A stretch of DNA of 47,194 nucleotides from an uncultured Clostridium sp. (GCA_948441945.1 CAOJQV010000008.1:1-47194), one strand, 5' to 3'. Positions 1 to 10,850 are shown, counted from the stretch's first letter. Notes: generated by a model from the letters alone, not told the origin. Program-made: numbers and translations.

Positions 1-1462
1 TTTTGCAATAATTACACGAATTAATCAAAACGTAGTCAAATATTTCATCTAAATAAATTGCTTTTTTTTCTTTTCTATTTTCTTTTACTGCATCCCAAAA
101 AATATCTATTAATAAATACATACCATATTTTAAATTATCTTCTCCTAAATCATAAATATCTGCAACTATTAATTCATTATTTAATTTGATATTTGAATAA
201 TTATTAAAATATTTCATTGAACCTTCAACAAATGGAATTAATTTAATTTTAAATTTTTGAGTTTTTTTATCTTTTTTTAATATATTATATAAATCTTCTA
301 ATATTGGCATTTCTTTTTCTGATTTAAATTTTCCATTTTTATTTATTAAACTTTTATCATCAAATGTAATATTTTTTATTTTATAAACTTCAATTAATTT
401 TTCTTCTAATAATGCTTTTTCTTCTTCATCCATTTCTCCAAAAATTAAATTAAAAAATCCTATTAATTTTCCTATTTTTGTTGCTAAATATCCATTTTCT
501 CCGTCTTCTATACTTTCCTTTCTTATTTCTAAAGGATTTATATATGTATTTGATGTTGGTCCTATTTTAATTAAACTGCCTTTTAATTTTTCACAAATTT
601 TATTATATTCTCTATCTGGGTCTATAATATATTGATTAATTCCTAATAATTTATATCTTAATATTAATAATTTTGTATAAAAAGATTTTCCTGCTCCACT
701 TGTTCCAAAAATACAAATATTTGCATTTTTATATTTATTTGTATTATACCTATCAATAAAAACTAATGAATTATTATAAATATTACTACCAATAAAAATT
801 CCATCTTTATCATAAATGCTAGAAGAAATAAATGGATAAGTACTAATAAGTCCACTTGTTAAAATATTTCTTCTTGCAGCTTGTTTAATTATTTTTCTGT
901 TTTCCATTATTGGTAAGCCTGCTAAAAAACATTCCTCCTGTCTAAAATTTGCTCTTTTAGTTTGCATACCTTTACTTAATAAAATTCCTTCTATTTTATT
1001 TAAATTATATTCTAATTCTTTTTTATCTTCTGCATATAAATTTATATAAATATATAAAAAAAATAATTCTTCTCCATTTACTTGTATTTCTTTTCTTATA
1101 TATTTTGCATCATTATAAGTGTAAGAAGCAATATCAATGTCTTGTCTATTTTGATTTGATTCTTTTATTTCTACTCCAACATTTCCAATATGATATGTTA
1201 AATCTTTTATTACTTTATAACTATCTTGTTTTTCATAAAAAATAGAAATATTCATATTAATATTTGTTTCAATTAAATTTTTTAATAATAAATCATTTTG
1301 TTCTCTATAATAATTTATAACAATTAAAGATGAATAAAATAAATTATCAATTTCTAAATATTTGGGATTTTGCATATTAATATATGCTGGCGAAATTAAA
1401 TCTTTTTTTGAAAAAATACCTGATAAAAATTTATTATTTTCTTCAATTTTTTTATTTATAAT
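1..1462 (-). CDS. VirB4-type T4SS ATPase, partial (cut by window edge)
   Basis: Energy-providing ATPase of a type IV secretion system; the 3' end is missing. About 487 codons are open. A Walker A motif (GTSGAGKS) lies near residue 252, followed by 'IIDPDREY', a usual VirB4/TraC feature after the P-loop; 'YLDEI' (Walker B) falls at the very edge. The N-terminal VirB4 module is encoded separately by the upstream gene. There is no ATG, GTG or TTG near the ribosome site: AGGAGG at 1467-1472 is followed by ATT (1462-1460) and ATA (1459-1457, 7-nt spacing), and the first in-frame ATG is at 1375, far downstream. An ATA or ATT start is inferred. The last ~13 codons after 'YLDEI' do not look like the family, which may be a contig-end artefact. 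It is clearly a different paralogue from the VirB4 ATPase at 23261-25228. Confidence 0.82.
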   Translation of the reverse strand, partial: MINKKIEENNKFLSGIFSKKDLISPAYINMQNPKYLEIDNLFYSSLIVINYYREQNDLLLKNLIETNINMNISIFYEKQDSYKVIKDLTYHIGNVGVEIKESNQNRQDIDIASYTYNDAKYIRKEIQVNGEELFFLYIYINLYAEDKKELEYNLNKIEGILLSKGMQTKRANFRQEECFLAGLPIMENRKIIKQAARRNILTSGLISTYPFISSSIYDKDGIFIGSNIYNNSLVFIDRYNTNKYKNANICIFGTSGAGKSFYTKLLILRYKLLGINQYIIDPDREYNKICEKLKGSLIKIGPTSNTYINPLEIRKESIEDGENGYLATKIGKLIGFFNLIFGEMDEEEKALLEEKLIEVYKIKNITFDDKSLINKNGKFKSEKEMPILEDLYNILKKDKKTQKFKIKLIPFVEGSMKYFNNYSNIKLNNELIVADIYDLGEDNLKYGMYLLIDIFWDAVKENRKEKKAIYLDEIFDYVLINSCNYCK

Positions 1463-1471
1463 ATTTCCTCC

Positions 1472-1646
1472 TTTTTTATTTTTAATTATTAAATTTAAAT
1501 TAATTTATTTAATAATTATTTATTTTAATTATTTTATTTAAATTTAATTTATTTTAAAATTATTTATTTTTTATTATTTTATTTAAATTTAATTTATTTA
1601 ATAATTATTTATTTTTTAATTAATTATATTAATAAAAAATAAAATA
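1472..1646. repeat. 175-bp stretch of pure A/T with a direct repeat
   Basis: There is not one G or C between 1472 and 1646. Inside it a pattern around 1501-1555 recurs around 1591-1617 and 1573-1599 (shared core ATTTTATTTAAATTTAATTT). It lies between the two VirB4-type genes, overlaps the upstream edge of the ATPase ribosome-binding site, and contains no plausible coding sequence. Confidence 0.85.
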
Positions 1647-1678
1647 GCCTTATTTTGGATTTTAATGATTTTTTATTT

Positions 1679-2251
1679 TTAATTATTTATAAAATTTCTT
1701 GTATTTAATAAAGAATTAAATATTTTATAAATATTATTTTTATTATTTATTTCCAAAACATTATTTCCACATCTAAATAAACATTCTTTAATTTTAAAAT
1801 ATTTTTCTTTTAAATCATTTTCTATAATTTCCATAGAATTAATATTATTATTTTTTTCATTTGATAAAATTAGATAAAAATCTTTTGATGATGATTTTTT
1901 TGAATTATTTAATTGATTAATAAATTTAATATAATTTTCTGAAATTTCATTTAAATATTTATTTTCTTTTTTTTGGATATTTTTTTGAATATTTAAAATA
2001 TGTTGACTTAAATCTTCTTTATTACTTTGAATTAAAATTTGAAAATTAAAATTACAAGTTTTTAATAAAATTTTATAAGAATTTAAAATTGTTTGTTTTT
2101 CTAAATCTGATTTTAAATTATAATTAATTGGAATTATTTTAATTATTTTTATATATTTATTTTTATTTATTTTTATAATTCCATTATCAAAAATTTTTTC
2201 AATTGGAATCCAATCTTGAACGTTTTTATATTTTATTTTTTTCACCTCCAT
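1679..2251 (-). CDS. VirB4 N-terminal-module protein (stand-alone)
   Basis: A protein of 185-190 aa without membrane segments or a P-loop. It carries the pattern of the N-terminal VirB4 module: 'PIEKIFDNGIIKI', then 'PINYNLKSDLEK', then 'FQILIQS', and a C-terminal helix with a Cys-Gly turn. The same pattern is in the 411-aa protein at 22078-23313, which also precedes a VirB4 ATPase. It is therefore inferred to be the missing N-terminal half of the ATPase encoded just downstream. Start: the ATG at 2251 has no ribosome site, because the sequence GGAGGTG begins inside it (2249-2243). That Shine-Dalgarno points to ATA at 2236 (6-nt spacing), the same ATA pattern as the downstream gene. Lys, Asn and Ile codons dominate, more extremely than in the core genes. 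Confidence 0.7.
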   Translation of the reverse strand: MEVKKIKYKNVQDWIPIEKIFDNGIIKINKNKYIKIIKIIPINYNLKSDLEKQTILNSYKILLKTCNFNFQILIQSNKEDLSQHILNIQKNIQKKENKYLNEISENYIKFINQLNNSKKSSSKDFYLILSNEKNNNINSMEIIENDLKEKYFKIKECLFRCGNNVLEINNKNNIYKIFNSLLNTRNFINN

Positions 2252-2818
2252 TGCTTTTATATTTTACATTGATTTTTTTTATTTGTCAACATAAACTTTT
2301 CGACATATTTATACATTTTATTTTTTAATTTATTTTTTAATTTATTTTTTATTTTATTTTTTGAATATTTTTTTTATTTTTGTAAATAATAATTTTATAA
2401 GGTTGATAATAGTTGAGCAAAGAATTATAATGGATTTTAATTAGTTTATTATAATTCGAGCAAAGATGTATTATGGTGTATTTAATATATTATAATATGT
2501 CGGAGATAAGAGTATATTATTTGTGTGTAGGCTATATTTTATTTATTTTTTGTATATGGTCAAAATATAGGTAATATATTCGAGCTAAGATTATTCTTTT
2601 ATCTAAAATTTAAAAGTGGTTATTATTAGTCCCACGTTTGGATGAATATAGTTACTTGTGGTGGATTAATAGTCGAGCGACTGATTAATATATGTGGTAT
2701 CTGGCTTATTTATATAGCAATATATATTAGGTTTAAATATTAGATATATTAGTTTTAGCTAAGATTATTATCGGCTTTATCGATTAATGGCAGGTTTTAA
2801 TTAACCTGCCATTAAATT
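2252..2818. other. 567-bp non-coding region with degenerate repeats
   Basis: There is no credible ORF on either strand. From about 2411 to 2770 a degenerate motif, roughly GAGCWAAGATTATTAT, recurs about six times (near 2415, 2458, 2503, 2582, 2675 and 2757), with spacings of about 43-93 bp. 2280-2400 is a T-rich low-complexity tract. The part next to gyrB ends in a strong hairpin. It may be a decayed repeat array or an untranslated RNA; no function can be assigned. Confidence 0.55.
2785..2814. terminator. Hairpin after gyrB
   Basis: A perfect 12-bp stem (TAATGGCAGGTT / AACCTGCCATTA) with a 6-nt loop lies 5 bp beyond the gyrB stop. The flanking U-runs are short on both strands. It probably ends the dnaA-dnaN-recF-gyrB transcript. 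Confidence 0.75.
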
Positions 2819-4750
<1,932 letters not shown>

Positions 4751-5839
4751 TTATATTCCTCCTTGATTGTTTTCTTTAATAACTTTTCCATTAGTAACAT
4801 TATATTCTAAATAATTTAAATTTTCAATATCTAATTTTTCAGTTCCCGTAATAATTACTTGTGTATCCTTTATATATTCTAAAAAATTTTTTCTTCTTTT
4901 TTTGTCTAACTCTGACATAAAATCATCTAATAATAATATTGGATATTCACCTATATCATCATATATAATATATAATTCACCTAATTTTAAAGAAAGCATT
5001 GCAGTTCTATTTTGACCTTGTGAACCATATATATTAATTTGTTTATCATTTATATTAATAATAAAATCATCTCTATGAATTCCTTTTGTAGTATACCCTT
5101 TTATTATATCTAATTTTCTTCTTTGTTTTAATAAATTTAAATATTCATTTTTATCTTTACATTCAGTAATATATTCTAAATCTATTTCTTCTTTATTTTC
5201 AGTAATATTTTTATGAATTATTTTTATTTTATCTTTTAATTTATTTATAAATTCTGTTCTATATTGACAAATTTTAATTGCATATTCTGATAATTTCTCA
5301 TCCCATATATCAAGCATATTTTCATCTTTGTTATTTTCTCTTATTTGTCTTAAATATTCATTTCTATGTTCCAATGTTTTTATATATAAATTATATATAT
5401 ACATATAATTAGGTCTTAATTGACTAATCATAATATTTAAAAATTTTCTTCTATTTTCTGGACCACCTTTTAAAATGTTAATATCTTCTGGAGTAAAAAT
5501 TACAATATTTATATTTCCTAAAAGTTCACTTAATTTTTTTATTTTTATATTATTTAAATAAATATTTTTTTTATTACCTAATTCAATTTTTATTTTACCA
5601 TCTCTATCTTTTTTTTCAAATTCAATTTCTATAATAGAATTCTCTTTTCCTAACATAATCATTTCCGAATCTTTTTTAGTCCTAAATGATTTTCCTAAAC
5701 TTGATAAAAAAATTGATTCAATAATATTTGTTTTTCCTTGTGCATTTTCTCCATAAAAAATATTTATGTTTTTGCAAAATTGTATTTTTTGTTCTTCATA
5801 ATTTCTAAAATTTTTAATATTTATATTATTTACCCACAT
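4751..5839 (-). CDS. recF: DNA replication/repair protein RecF
   Basis: SMC-like ATPase that helps load RecA at single-strand gaps. The 362-aa protein has Walker A 'GENAQGKTN' near residue 30, a signature region near 'GSQGQNRT', and Walker B 'ILLLDDFMSELD' near residue 300. The ATG at 5839 is chosen because GGAG lies 8 nt upstream; a longer frame opens with TTG at 5872 but lacks a ribosome site. The gene ends flush against gyrB. The small S4-domain gene (yaaA) that often lies between dnaN and recF is absent here. Confidence 0.97.
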   Translation of the reverse strand: MWVNNINIKNFRNYEEQKIQFCKNINIFYGENAQGKTNIIESIFLSSLGKSFRTKKDSEMIMLGKENSIIEIEFEKKDRDGKIKIELGNKKNIYLNNIKIKKLSELLGNINIVIFTPEDINILKGGPENRRKFLNIMISQLRPNYMYIYNLYIKTLEHRNEYLRQIRENNKDENMLDIWDEKLSEYAIKICQYRTEFINKLKDKIKIIHKNITENKEEIDLEYITECKDKNEYLNLLKQRRKLDIIKGYTTKGIHRDDFIININDKQINIYGSQGQNRTAMLSLKLGELYIIYDDIGEYPILLLDDFMSELDKKRRKNFLEYIKDTQVIITGTEKLDIENLNYLEYNVTNGKVIKENNQGGI

Positions 5840-5885
5840 AAGTCTTCTCCATTTTCCACAAATAGTTAGCAAACTGTTGAAAATA

Positions 5886-7004
5886 TTATTCTTCTTTTAA
5901 TCTAATTGGTAAAATCATATAAACATATTCTTTATTTTCAGTAGATTTTATTAAACATGGTGATATATTTGTTCCAAATTCTACATACACTTCTTCATCA
6001 TCAATAGATTTTAAGCTATCAAGAAAATATTTAGGATTAAATCCTGCTTCTAAATTCTTTCCTTCCGTAGATATAAATAACTCTTCTTTAGCATCTCCTG
6101 TTTGATTTGTACATGATATTACTACTTTTCCAATATCAACACTTAATTTAACTGGATATTTTTTTTCTTTTTCTACTGAAGAAGATGATATTAAACTAAT
6201 TCTTTCAAAACTATTTTGTAGATTATTTTTATTTACTTTTATTCTTGTTTCCCAATTTTCTGGAATTACATTTTTATAATTTAAAAATTCTCCATCTAAA
6301 ACTCTTGTAACTATTTTACAATTAGCCATTTCAAATAAAGCTTGATTTTTAGAAACTCCTATTTTAACAGTTTCATAAGAATCTGATAATATTTTATTTA
6401 CTTCATTTAAAGTTTTTCCTGGTATAACAGCACTAAAATCATTAGTTTCTTTATTTAAAAATATACTTCTTAATGCTAATCTAAATCCATCTACAGCAAC
6501 AATATTTAATTTATTTTTTTGTATTTCAAATAAACATCCTGTAAATATAGGTCTATTTTCTTCTGTACTTACTGCAAATATTGTTTTTCTTATCATATTT
6601 TTTAGTGTATTTTGTTCTACTTCTATAGAATTTTCTACTTCTATTTTTGGTAATTCAGGAAATTCATCTGGATTCATAGTTGCTAATTTATAAAGTGAAC
6701 CTTCACATTCTATTTCTAATAAATTATTATCATTTATTTGTATATGTATTTCTGTATCAGGTAATTTTCTAATTATTTCACTAAACATTATAGCATTTAC
6801 TACTGTACTACCTTGTTGTTGCACTTCACAATCCATAACATACTCTATTCCTATTTCTAAATCATAAGTAGTTAATTTTAGTTCATTATCATTAGTTTGT
6901 ATTAAAATACCTTCTAATATAGGCATTGTTGTTTTTGAAGCTACACCTTTTACTACGGAATTAATAGCTTTTAAGATTTTGTCTTTGTAACAAATTATTT
7001 TCAT
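5886..7004 (-). CDS. dnaN: DNA polymerase III sliding clamp (beta subunit)
   Basis: Processivity clamp that encircles DNA and tethers the polymerase. The 372-aa length is typical. The three clamp domains are recognisable from the conserved 'SKTTMPILEGILIQ', 'NRPIFTGCLFEI' and the C-terminal 'YMILPIRL'. The ATG at 7004 follows GGGAGG with good spacing. It lies downstream of dnaA in the conserved origin operon, separated by 332 bp that hold DnaA-box-like sites. Confidence 0.98.
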   Translation of the reverse strand: MKIICYKDKILKAINSVVKGVASKTTMPILEGILIQTNDNELKLTTYDLEIGIEYVMDCEVQQQGSTVVNAIMFSEIIRKLPDTEIHIQINDNNLLEIECEGSLYKLATMNPDEFPELPKIEVENSIEVEQNTLKNMIRKTIFAVSTEENRPIFTGCLFEIQKNKLNIVAVDGFRLALRSIFLNKETNDFSAVIPGKTLNEVNKILSDSYETVKIGVSKNQALFEMANCKIVTRVLDGEFLNYKNVIPENWETRIKVNKNNLQNSFERISLISSSSVEKEKKYPVKLSVDIGKVVISCTNQTGDAKEELFISTEGKNLEAGFNPKYFLDSLKSIDDEEVYVEFGTNISPCLIKSTENKEYVYMILPIRLKEE

Positions 7005-7336
7005 TTTTACTTCCTCCCTTTATTTATTTTAAATATAATAAATATATTTAGTAGTATTAGTATTAGGTCGTGTGGAAACTGTGGAAAACTATGTTGAAAG
7101 TTGATATACCTAGAAAAAATATTGTGAATAGTTTGGTGGAAAATTTATGTTTTTTTCCACATAAGAAATATCTGTATGTTTATAAATTACTTTTACACAG
7201 TTTTTAAACACCTTATTCACACAATCTTGTGGATATCCAATGTACATATTCCGTAAGAATAATTATATGTTTTTTTTACAAACAATTATTTTTACAAACA
7301 ACCATTTTAAAAAGATAAAATTTATTTTGAAATGTT
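7005..7336. other. dnaA-dnaN spacer, part of oriC, with DnaA-box-like sites
   Basis: This 332-bp spacer holds several near matches to the DnaA box TTATCCACA: TTTTCCACA at 7153-7161, TTATTCACA at 7213-7221, TGTGGATAT at 7228-7236, TGTGGAAAC at 7071-7079 and TGTGGAAAA at 7080-7088. The stretch 7257-7335 is very AT-rich and could be the unwinding element. In Bacillus-type origins the unwinding site lies between dnaA and dnaN, so this is a reasonable oriC half; the unwinding role is inferred. Confidence 0.72.
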
Positions 7337-8686
7337 CTATTTTTTTTCGTTCGTAATTATGTTCTTAACACTTTCCACAATTAACTTAGTACTATTTTTT
7401 TCTTTTATCTCTTTTGAAATTTTATTGTATCCATGCATAACAGTTGAATGATCTCTATTTCCAAACTCAGCACCTATCTGAGGAAAAGACATGTTAGCGA
7501 CTTCTCTACATAAATACATAGCTATTTGTCTAGGAAATGCTATATCATTAGACCTTTTACTTCCAGATAAGTCATCCTTATTTATACTAAAATATTTTGA
7601 AACAGTTTCTTTAATAAAATCAGCAGATATTACTTTTTCACTTTCATATTTAAATTCATTAATTATATTTTCAGCTAATTCTATTGTAATAGGACTGTGA
7701 GTTAAAGAAGCTCTAGCTACTATTTTATTAAAAACACCTTCTAATTCTCTAATATTAGAATCTATTTTAGTTGCAATATCTGATAAAATTAAATCATCTA
7801 TTATAAGATTTTCATCTTGAGCTTTTTTTATTAAAATTGCTAATCTAGTTTCATAATCAGGGAAAGATATATCTGCTAAAAGTCCCCATTCAAATCTAGA
7901 TTTAAGTCTATCTTCTAAAAATTCTATATCTCTAGGAGGTTTATCACTAGAAATAATTATTTGTTTTCCATCTTCTCTTAATGTATTAAAAGTATGAAAA
8001 AATTCTTCTTGAACTCTATCCTTTCCAGCTATAAACTGTATATCATCTATTAATAAAACATCTATATTTCTATATTTATTTCTAAAAATTTCTGTTTTAT
8101 TATCTTTTATAGAATTAATTAATTGATTTGTAAATTTTTCTGAAGTTACATATAATACATTAGAATTTTTATTATTTTCTATAATTCTATTACCAATTGC
8201 TTGCATTAAATGTGTTTTTCCAAGACCTACACCTCCATATAAAAATAATGGATTATAAGAATTTCCAGGTTCATTACCTACAGCTAATGCAGCAGCATGA
8301 GCAAATCTATTATTATTTCCAACAACAAATGTTTCAAAAGTATATTTATTATTTAAGGTAGAATGATTTTTTTCTAGTTCTATATCAGAAACATTTGATT
8401 TTTTATCTGATATTATTTTATCACCATCTTCTTCTTTAGATTTATCTATTACTGAAAATGTCCATTCTCTATTTGTTATATATCTTAATGTATTAAAAAT
8501 TAAACTATTAAATTTATTTTCTATAAAATCTTTTTGAAATTCACTTGAAGCAATAAAAACTATATTATCATTTTCTATTTTTTCTATTTCTAATGGTCTA
8601 ATCCATGTATCATAAGAAATTTGTGATAATTCACCTTCTAGTAGTTCTTTTAATTTATTTAATAGTTCATCTTTATCTAAATTCAT
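7337..8686 (-). CDS. dnaA: Chromosomal replication initiator DnaA
   Basis: AAA+ initiator that binds DnaA boxes and melts the origin. The 449-aa protein has an N-terminal domain I ('YDTWIRPL'), Walker A 'GGVGLGKTH' near residue 150, Walker B 'LLIDDIQF', and the domain IV DNA-binding signature 'DHSTVMHGYNKI' near residue 413. The start is ATG 8686, preceded by AAAGGA. The frame also extends to a GTG at 8728, but that GTG lies inside a DnaA box and has no ribosome site, so it is rejected. A TTGACT-18-TATCAT promoter lies upstream; autoregulation through the two adjacent boxes is likely. Confidence 0.98.
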   Translation of the reverse strand: MNLDKDELLNKLKELLEGELSQISYDTWIRPLEIEKIENDNIVFIASSEFQKDFIENKFNSLIFNTLRYITNREWTFSVIDKSKEEDGDKIISDKKSNVSDIELEKNHSTLNNKYTFETFVVGNNNRFAHAAALAVGNEPGNSYNPLFLYGGVGLGKTHLMQAIGNRIIENNKNSNVLYVTSEKFTNQLINSIKDNKTEIFRNKYRNIDVLLIDDIQFIAGKDRVQEEFFHTFNTLREDGKQIIISSDKPPRDIEFLEDRLKSRFEWGLLADISFPDYETRLAILIKKAQDENLIIDDLILSDIATKIDSNIRELEGVFNKIVARASLTHSPITIELAENIINEFKYESEKVISADFIKETVSKYFSINKDDLSGSKRSNDIAFPRQIAMYLCREVANMSFPQIGAEFGNRDHSTVMHGYNKISKEIKEKNSTKLIVESVKNIITNEKK

Positions 8687-8833
8687 TATGTTCATCCTTT
8701 CTAAAAAATTATCCACATAATTATCCACAACACTGATTAATAGTGGATTTAAAAGTCAAAAAACAGAAAAAATCTCAAACATAGATTTCCCTAATGTTTA
8801 AATAGAAAAATTTATCTTTTTTTGATAATTCTT

Positions 8834-8863
8834 ATGATACCAAAATAAATGACAATAAGTCAA
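8834..8863 (-). promoter_or_regulatory. Probable dnaA promoter
   Basis: On the minus strand TTGACT (8863-8858), an 18-nt spacer, and TATCAT (8839-8834). It lies about 150 bp upstream of the dnaA start and overlaps the DnaA-box region. Confidence 0.55.
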
Positions 8864-9006
8864 TAGAATTGTGGAAAAATTTTTTAATAAAGGATTTTTT
8901 GATGAAAAAAGTAATATTAAAATTACAAAAAAATTACAAAAATATTAAAATAATATTACAAAAAAAGGTTTACATAGTGTATTTTTTTATTTTTTTAAAT
9001 AAACTA

Positions 9007-9036
9007 TTGACAAAAGTTATATATTTCTTGTATAAT
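9007..9036 (+). promoter_or_regulatory. rpmH promoter
   Basis: Consensus TTGACA (9007-9012), 18-nt spacer, consensus TATAAT (9031-9036). It is one of the best sigma-A promoters in the window and drives the ribosomal protein gene. Confidence 0.85.
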
Positions 9037-9111
9037 CGATATACTTATGATTTGTATAAAATTTCCACCAAAATGGAATTTAATAAAGAAAGCTAATAGG
9101 AGGTGCTATTA

Positions 9112-9246
9112 ATGAAAAGAACATTTCAACCAAAAACAAGACAAGAAAAGAAAGAACATGGATTTATGAAAAGAATGAAAACTAGAGCAGGCAGAAACGT
9201 TTTAAAAGCAAGAAGAGCAAAAGGTAGAAAAAAATTAAGTGCTTAA
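9112..9246 (+). CDS. rpmH: 50S ribosomal protein L34
   Basis: A 44-aa, very basic protein of the large ribosomal subunit. It begins '[11 protein letters not shown]' and carries '[17 protein letters not shown]', then the Arg/Lys-rich tail typical of L34. AGGAGGT lies 8 nt upstream of the ATG. The neighbour order with rnpA, yidD, yidC and jag is the conserved one. Confidence 0.98.
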   Translation: MKRTFQPKTRQEKKEHGFMKRMKTRAGRNVLKARRAKGRKKLSA

Positions 9247-9273
9247 ATTATATTATAAAAAATTTATATATAA

Positions 9274-9309
9274 AAAAGGCAAGTACAAATTTAATTATTC
9301 TTGCCTTTT
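9274..9309 (+). terminator. Attenuator-like terminator between rpmH and rnpA
   Basis: A 10-bp stem (AAAAGGCAAG / CTTGCCTTTT) with a 16-nt loop ends in a short T-run. It probably lowers transcription into rnpA relative to rpmH. Confidence 0.65.
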
Positions 9310-9375
9310 AATATAATTTAAAGTAAAAAAATTAGTTTTTTCATTTATTCTAACACTAGAAAGGGAAAAGAAGTA

Positions 9376-9726
9376 ATGAAAAAAACAAAAATGTTAAAAA
9401 AAAATTATGAGTTTAAAAATATTATATCAAAAGGAAAATATTATTCAGGTAAAAATATAGAAGCATTTATAAAAAAAAATAATAAAAAATATAATTTATT
9501 AGGAATTGCTATAAGCAAAAAAATAGGTAAGGCCGTAAAAAGAAATACTATTAAGAGATATATAAGAGAAAGTTTTTATATTTTTGAAAAAGATATAGAA
9601 CTTGGGTATAGTATTATTTTTTTATGGAAAAAAAATAGTAATATTGAAAATGCCACATTTAAAAATATAAAAAACGATATGAATAATATTCTAGAAAGAG
9701 CTCATATAAAAAATAAGGAAATATAA
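9376..9726 (+). CDS. rnpA: Ribonuclease P protein component
   Basis: Protein subunit that helps RNase P RNA mature tRNA 5' ends. The 116-aa protein has the family signature '[11 protein letters not shown]' near residues 55-65 and an N-terminal '[15 protein letters not shown]'. It is followed after 2 nt by yidD. Confidence 0.95.
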   Translation: MKKTKMLKKNYEFKNIISKGKYYSGKNIEAFIKKNNKKYNLLGIAISKKIGKAVKRNTIKRYIRESFYIFEKDIELGYSIIFLWKKNSNIENATFKNIKNDMNNILERAHIKNKEI

Positions 9727-9728
9727 AA

Positions 9729-9947
9729 GTGAAAAAGTTATTAATAAAAATAATAGAATTTTATCAAAATCATATTTCTTTATGGTTAGAAAGTAAAAAT
9801 ATAAAGTGCAAATTTTATCCAACATGTTCAGAATATACAAAGCAAGCTATAACAAAATATGGTTCTATAAAAGGAATATGTTTGGGAATATATAGAATTT
9901 TAAGATGTAATCCTTTCTCCAAAGGAGGGTATGATCCACTAAAATGA
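9729..9947 (+). CDS. yidD: Membrane protein insertion efficiency factor YidD
   Basis: A small 72-aa protein that assists YidC in membrane protein insertion. It has the family's '[15 protein letters not shown]' cysteine motif and the C-terminal '[13 protein letters not shown]'. The start is GTG, 2 nt after the rnpA stop, so translation is probably coupled. Confidence 0.95.
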   Translation: MKKLLIKIIEFYQNHISLWLESKNIKCKFYPTCSEYTKQAITKYGSIKGICLGIYRILRCNPFSKGGYDPLK

Positions 9948-9962
9948 GAAGGAGGAATATAA

Positions 9963-10850
9963 ATGTTTCAATTTTTTGCAAATATTTTTGGAACTTTATT
10001 AAATATAATAAATAATGTAGTTGGTAATTATGGAATAGCAATTATAATATTTACAATTGTAATAAAATTAATAATGTTACCATTATCTATAAAACAACAA
10101 AAAACAATGAAAAAGAGCGCTAAAATCCAAAAAAAAATAAAGGTTTTACAATTTAAATATAAAAATGACCAAGAAAAATTAAATAGAGAAATGATGGATT
10201 TATACAAACAAGAAAATATGAGTCCATTTAGTGGATGTTTAAGTGCTATTGCTCAATTTATACTATTAATCTCAATTTTTTACATGGTAAGATTTCCATT
10301 AACATATATGGAAAAAATAGATAAATCAGATATTGAAAACTATGTACAACAAATGAAAGATGAACAAATTGAAGTAAGTCAATCATACCAAGAAATAGAT
10401 ATTATTAGGGAAATAGACTTTTTAAAAGAAAAATTACCTGAAGATGAAAAATTAAAAGAAATTAATATTAATATGAATTTCTTTGGATTAGACTTAAGTA
10501 AGATACCACAACAAAACTTAGGGGATTGGACAGTTTATATAATACCAGTACTTTATATAATATCAACCTTTATTTCTATGAGAATTACTACATCAATGCA
10601 AACTAAAAAAGATGATAAAGATGAAGTTATAGATATTACAGAAAACGCAGAAAATAAAGATAAGAGTAACGAAAGAAATGAAATGGAAGATGCTATGGCA
10701 CAATCAAATAAAATGATGTCTTGGATGATGCCAATAATGTCAGTTTCAATATCTATAGTTGCACCATTAGGACTAGCTCTATATTGGTTAGTAAATAATA
10801 TATTAATGATCTGTGAAAGATTAGTTTTAAATAAAGTTATAAAAGACTAA
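9963..10850 (+). CDS. yidC: Membrane protein insertase YidC/Oxa1
   Basis: Inserts and folds proteins in the cytoplasmic membrane. It is 295 aa. The first hydrophobic segment (residues ~15-45) leads into a Lys-rich cytoplasmic hairpin ('KQQKTMKKSAKIQKKIKVLQ'), as in the family. Further membrane segments lie near 90-112, 180-205 and 255-280. An acidic insert ('KDDKDEVIDITENAENKDK') and a long charged loop (110-175) make it larger than the minimal form. No lipobox is seen. GGAGG lies upstream of the ATG. Confidence 0.95.
   Translation: MFQFFANIFGTLLNIINNVVGNYGIAIIIFTIVIKLIMLPLSIKQQKTMKKSAKIQKKIKVLQFKYKNDQEKLNREMMDLYKQENMSPFSGCLSAIAQFILLISIFYMVRFPLTYMEKIDKSDIENYVQQMKDEQIEVSQSYQEIDIIREIDFLKEKLPEDEKLKEININMNFFGLDLSKIPQQNLGDWTVYIIPVLYIISTFISMRITTSMQTKKDDKDEVIDITENAENKDKSNERNEMEDAMAQSNKMMSWMMPIMSVSISIVAPLGLALYWLVNNILMICERLVLNKVIKD

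Larger units (their letters stand above)
8687..9111. other. dnaA-rpmH divergent spacer, main oriC box cluster
   Basis: Two perfect DnaA boxes TTATCCACA lie at 8709-8717 and 8721-8729, with near matches at 8870-8878 (TGTGGAAAA) and about 8741. The 425-bp region also holds the divergent dnaA and rpmH promoters. The genes on either side are transcribed away from it, as expected for bidirectional replication starting here. Confidence 0.85.

Noticed and set aside
8869-9096. 75-codon plus-strand ORF between dnaA and rpmH
   Set aside because: It has no ribosome site, overlaps a DnaA-like box and the rpmH promoter, and has low-complexity Lys/Ile content.
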